Source of the DNA: RBG-16-66-20 sp964616875
Lineage (GTDB): Bacteria > Pseudomonadota > Gammaproteobacteria > Burkholderiales > SG8-39
DNA length: 15,896 nt
Assembly: GCA_964616875.1 (NCBI GenBank)
Contig: CAZTSJ010000230.1
Span: 1 to 15,896, forward strand
Reading direction: 5' to 3'
Position numbers and translations under genes: made by a program. The notes beneath the pieces are model-generated. The model worked only from the letters and a program-made list of their open reading frames with translations, did not search any database and had not been told where the DNA came from. Shown in pieces: positions 14,118 to 15,896 of this stretch (positions are counted from its first letter, which is position 1; each line of letters starts with the position of its first letter).

Positions 14118-15135
14118 GAGTTCCTCCCGTTTCCAGCCGATCGAGCGGGCTCGCGACACCGCGTCCGCCCTTGTTAAGCACGTGCGTGTAAATCATCGTG
14201 GTGCTGACGTCGCTGTGGCCGAGCAATTCCTGCACCGTGCGGATGTCGTAGCCGCCCTCCAGCAAGTGCGTGGCGAACGAATGCCGCAGCGTGTGGCAGC
14301 TCACCGGCTTGACGATGCGCGCCGCTTGCGCCGCAGCCTTGACCGCGCGTCCCAGCGTGTCCGGAAATACATGGTGCCGCCGGATCACGCCCGAGTCCGG
14401 GTCCGCGGACAGGACGCCGGAAGGAAACACGAACTGCCAGGCCCATTCGTACCCCGCGCGGGGGTATTTGCGAGCGAGCGCATAGGGCAGGCTCACTTCT
14501 CCATGCCCAGTCGCCAGATCGCGCTGGTGCAGCGCGCGCACGCGCCCGAGTTGCGCCTGCATCGGCTGCACCGCCTGCTCGGGAAGCATCGTCACCCGGT
14601 CCTTCGCGCCCTTGGCGTCGCGTACCAGCACCTGCCGGTACGCGAAGTCCACGTCCTTCACGCGCAACTGCAGGCATTCGATCTGCCGCAAGCCCGCGCC
14701 GTACAGCAGGCTTGCCATCAGCCATTTCGTGCCCTGCATTTGCGCGAGCAGCCGGTGCGCCTCGGCGCGCGAGAGCACCGCCGGGACGCGCACCGGACGC
14801 TTGGCGCGCACCAGGTTCTTGAACCAGGGGAGGTCCTGCCCCAGCAGTTCCTTGTACAAGAACAGCAGCGCCGAGAGCGCCTGGTTCTGCGTTGCCGCAG
14901 CGACATTGCGCTCGGTCGCCAACCAGGACAGGAACGCCTCCACCTCCGCGGCGCCCAATTGCGCGGAGTGGCGCAGCCCGTTGCGGCGTATGAACCAGCG
15001 CATCCAGAACCAGTACGACTGCTCCGTGCGGCGGCTGTAATTGCGCCGCCGGATCGCCTCGCGCAACTGCACACGAAGCCGCGGCCTCTTTATCGCGGAA
15101 TCCGGCCCCTCTTGAGAATCAGGAACTTGCGCCAT
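14104..15135 (-). CDS. intI: integron integrase IntI (tyrosine recombinase), complete
   Basis: A 343-residue integron integrase. It has a SAM-like core-binding domain (about 20-110) and a tyrosine-recombinase catalytic domain. All six catalytic residues fall at the IntI1 position plus four: R150, K175, H281, R284, H307 and nucleophile Y316 (in HTLRHSFATH, LLGHSDVSTTMIYTH). The extra IntI-specific helix region is present as LPYALARKYPRAGYEWAWQFVFPS (216-239), which separates integron integrases from XerC/D. It captures and excises circular gene cassettes by recombining attI with folded single-stranded attC. It is transcribed away from the cassettes, the classic layout. The start ATG is preceded by AGGA with almost no spacing. 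Nothing suggests inactivation, in contrast to many environmental integrons. The sequence is clearly not class 1; GLRQIECLQL differs from the common GMRISE version. Confidence 0.96.
   Translation of the reverse strand: MAQVPDSQEGPDSAIKRPRLRVQLREAIRRRNYSRRTEQSYWFWMRWFIRRNGLRHSAQLGAAEVEAFLSWLATERNVAAATQNQALSALLFLYKELLGQDLPWFKNLVRAKRPVRVPAVLSRAEAHRLLAQMQGTKWLMASLLYGAGLRQIECLQLRVKDVDFAYRQVLVRDAKGAKDRVTMLPEQAVQPMQAQLGRVRALHQRDLATGHGEVSLPYALARKYPRAGYEWAWQFVFPSGVLSADPDSGVIRRHHVFPDTLGRAVKAAAQAARIVKPVSCHTLRHSFATHLLEGGYDIRTVQELLGHSDVSTTMIYTHVLNKGGRGVASPLDRLETGGTHGPA
14121..14128 (-). promoter_or_regulatory. ribosome binding site fixing the ORF6N start
   Basis: GGGAGGAA on the minus strand lies four bases before the ATG at 14117. 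It is the strongest Shine-Dalgarno sequence seen in the window and lies within the last codons of intI. It selects the short ORF6N start and allows translation re-initiation after the integrase. Confidence 0.8.
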
Positions 15136-15154
15136 TCCTGCGGCCTATCTTAGA

Positions 15155-15174
15155 TACTGATTATCCATACAGTA
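15155..15174. promoter_or_regulatory. LexA-type SOS box upstream of intI
   Basis: TACTG-N10-CAGTA is a symmetrical match to the outer positions of the E. coli LexA consensus; in the CTGT-N8-ACAG form it has one mismatch (CTGA). It lies 20 bp before the intI start codon, as in other SOS-controlled integron integrases. LexA repression of intI, relieved on DNA damage or uptake of single-stranded DNA, is the expected role. Confidence 0.8.
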
Positions 15175-15200
15175 GCGTAACGCCCTGATTGCAGAAAGCG

Positions 15201-15230
15201 TTGACAGCAGGCGTAAGGATTCAGGTCTAA
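15201..15230 (+). promoter_or_regulatory. candidate cassette promoter (Pc-like)
   Basis: A perfect -35 TTGACA (15201-15206) points into the cassettes. The -10 is weak: TCTAAG at a 19-bp spacing (15226-15231), or TAAGAT at 21 bp, both overlapping the right arm of the inverted repeat. The orientation and location suit a cassette promoter; the poor -10 makes it tentative. Confidence 0.35.
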
Positions 15231-15261
15231 GATAGGCCGCAATACTTCTTATGATTGAACG

Positions 15262-15760
15262 TTAAGCATCAGCAAAAACGATGGACCGCTCAATCTTCGA
15301 GAAATTCGGAACCGTCGGGGCTGTGGTGGCAGCAGCAGCGTGCCCCATATGCTTTCCGAAACTTGCTCTTGTCGGTGCGGCTGTAGGCTTCGGCGCGCTT
15401 GCACCATTCGAGGGCTATATCGCGGTGGGAGTCCAGGTTCTTTTTGTTCTCGCCTTCGTCGGCCAGGTGCTTGCCTTCCCGCGCCACCGCAATCGCTGGC
15501 TGCTCATGTTCTCCGCCGCGACGACGGCATTGTTGTTTGCGGGGTACTACCTGTTCCCTTCAAGCATACTGCTACAGGTGTCGCTGGCGGGTCTCGTTGC
15601 TGCAAGCATCTGGCTTGTGGTGGAGTCCCGTCGGTGCGCTAAATGCGAAGCGCAGGCGCAGGTAGCGAAAGCTGATGCTTAACCACCCAGCCAACCCGGA
15701 CGCGCGCGCGAGCGGAGCTCCTTGCAACGGCCAGCGGGCGCGCGCCGGTTGCTGGGAACG
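15262..15760 (+). mobile_element. integron gene cassette 1 (MerC-like), 499 bp
   Basis: The cassette runs from just after G15261 to G15760. Circularising it joins G15760 to TTAAGC (15262-15267), giving GTTAAGC, exactly complementary to its R'' GCTTAAC (15677-15683). This reconstruction is strong proof of the boundaries. It contains one gene starting 19 bp in and one attC, the standard cassette layout. Confidence 0.93.
15281..15682 (+). CDS. MerC-like inner-membrane protein, possible mercury/metal transporter
   Basis: A 133-residue protein with about four membrane helices. The first helix carries AACPICFPKLALVGAAVGFGALAPFEGY, closely following the MerC pattern CxxCFPxL...GAAxGxG...EG, with C21 and C24 as the membrane cysteine pair expected to bind Hg(II). 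A second CxxC pair (C119, C122) is in the C-terminal cytoplasmic tail, and the length is near that of Tn21 MerC. MerC carries Hg(II) inward to the MerA reductase; no merA, merP or merR is nearby, so the cargo could be another soft metal. The ATG at 15281 lacks a good ribosome binding site, as is common in cassettes. The TAA stop is inside the R'' site of attC. Confidence 0.8.
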   Translation: MDRSIFEKFGTVGAVVAAAACPICFPKLALVGAAVGFGALAPFEGYIAVGVQVLFVLAFVGQVLAFPRHRNRWLLMFSAATTALLFAGYYLFPSSILLQVSLAGLVAASIWLVVESRRCAKCEAQAQVAKADA

Positions 15761-15766
15761 TTAGAG
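15677..15766 (+). other. attC recombination site of cassette 1 (90 bp)
   Basis: R'' GCTTAAC is at 15677-15683 and R' GTTAGAG at 15760-15766. The L'' arm CCCAGC (15686-15691) pairs with GCTGGG (15751-15756). The stem continues through AACC/GGTT and GG/CC, then CGCGCGC/GCGCGCG. Bases C15692, C15697 and A15700 are left unpaired, all on the L'' side. Extrahelical bases on one arm are the hallmark IntI uses to pick the bottom strand. The last R' base is G where Y is usual, because it belongs to the next cassette. Confidence 0.92.
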
Positions 15767-15801
15767 AGCGCAAATCGCACACCGCGCAGGCCATATTGTC
15801 G

Positions 15802-15819
15802 TATGGCTAGTCAGCCATA
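15802..15819. promoter_or_regulatory. inverted repeat before brnT-like gene, candidate autoregulatory operator
   Basis: TATGGCT and AGCCATA are exact complements separated by AGTC. The repeat lies 19 bp before the start codon. TTGTCG (15796) and an extended -10-like TGCTAGTCT (15824-15832) flank it, so a cassette-borne promoter is plausible. In BrnT-BrnA systems the antitoxin represses its own promoter, and this could be the operator. Confidence 0.55.
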
Positions 15820-15838
15820 TCCGTGCTAGTCTTTCTTT

Positions 15839-15896
15839 ATGGTGAAGGCGCGGTTCGAGTGGAACCCTCACAAGGACCAGGAGAACCAGGAAAAGC
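15839..15896 (+). CDS. BrnT-like (DUF497) toxin, 5' fragment cut by window end
   Basis: Only 19 codons are visible, reading MVKARFEWNPHKDQENQEK. The FEWNPxKxxxNxxK pattern is the characteristic opening of BrnT/DUF497 toxins, small RelE-fold ribonucleases that inhibit translation and are neutralised by the BrnA antitoxin, usually encoded immediately downstream. The start is the first ATG after the inverted repeat, and no Shine-Dalgarno sequence is visible. If the extended -10 seven bases upstream is used, the message would be leaderless. Toxin-antitoxin cassettes commonly bring their own promoter and stabilise integron arrays, which fits. The call rests on a short N-terminal motif. Confidence 0.72.
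   Translation, partial: MVKARFEWNPHKDQENQEK

Larger units (their letters stand above)
15139..15241. repeat. 16-bp perfect inverted repeat flanking the intI/attI control region
   Basis: TGCGGCCTATCTTAGA (15139-15154) and its exact complement TCTAAGATAGGCCGCA (15226-15241) enclose 71 bp. The left arm sits between the LexA-type box and the intI start codon; the right arm lies 20 bp before the recombination point. There is no flanking target duplication, so a transposon origin is not supported. Confidence 0.93.
15136..15267 (+). other. attI site and intI leader, with recombination core GTTAAGC
   Basis: This 126-bp region between the intI start and the first cassette is where attI must lie. The core site GTTAAGC (15261-15267) fits GTTRRRY, and the recombination point is G15261/T15262. 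GAAC at 15257-15260 is the likely inverse half of the simple site. GCGTAA occurs twice (15175, 15212) and may mark accessory integrase sites. The region also holds the LexA box and one -35. Confidence 0.82.
15761..15896 (+). mobile_element. integron gene cassette 2, incomplete at window end
   Basis: This begins at the recombination point after G15760 with TTAGAGAGC. It has a 78-bp leader with an inverted repeat and then a toxin-like gene. Its attC, and any antitoxin gene, lie past the window. Confidence 0.85.

Noticed and set aside
15139..15241. MITE-like element bounded by the 16-bp inverted repeat
   Set aside because: No target-site duplication flanks the arms, the enclosed DNA holds expected intI control signals, and no second copy exists in the window.

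Overview
This is a GC-rich (roughly two-thirds G+C by eye) bacterial chromosomal segment. It looks betaproteobacterial, probably Burkholderiales or a close relative. The clues are a Bug/TctC-type periplasmic binding protein, a polyhydroxybutyrate-type 3-hydroxybutyrate dehydrogenase, the codon and base composition, and a chromosomal integron platform. No rRNA, tRNA, CRISPR array or insertion sequence was found. Species and habitat cannot be fixed from the sequence alone.

Positions 1-10622 are ordinary, densely packed metabolic chromosome. A small exported Lys/Ala/Pro-rich protein ends at a strong intrinsic terminator. A TauD-like dioxygenase (minus) is divergent, across 27 bp, from a Bug-type solute-binding protein that overlaps or abuts a ThDP-dependent decarboxylase/synthase-like enzyme. 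A protein with two cyclic-nucleotide-binding domains follows, convergent with a GlcD/D-2-hydroxyglutarate-dehydrogenase-like flavoprotein. Divergent from that flavoprotein is a five-gene, translationally coupled operon: orphan LivJ-like binding protein, MFS transporter, PaaI-type thioesterase, alpha/beta hydrolase, and zinc aminopeptidase-like lipoprotein. Positions 10576-13547 hold a minus-strand operon of gamma-glutamyltransferase, glutathione S-transferase and 3-hydroxybutyrate dehydrogenase.

Positions 13605-15896 are the accessory part, an integron. A complete IntI-type tyrosine recombinase (minus) has every IntI1 catalytic residue at a constant offset of four, plus the IntI-specific insertion. 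It overlaps by 14 bp a downstream ORF6N-domain gene that has its own strong ribosome binding site inside intI. Upstream of intI lie a LexA-type box, a 16-bp perfect inverted repeat enclosing about 71 bp, a possible cassette promoter, and the attI recombination point at 15261. A complete first gene cassette (15262-15760) encodes a MerC-like membrane protein with paired cysteines and ends in a well-formed 90-bp attC. A second cassette begins at 15761 and carries the first 19 codons of a BrnT/DUF497-type toxin behind a 7-bp inverted repeat, then runs off the window.

The two points most worth following up are the intI-ORF6N overlap, with a 27-nt near-perfect palindrome inside the ORF6N coding sequence, and the unusual inverted-repeat architecture of the intI/attI control region. 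The cassette assignment itself is firm. Closing cassette 1 into a circle recreates a core site (GTTAAGC) exactly complementary to its R'' site (GCTTAAC).
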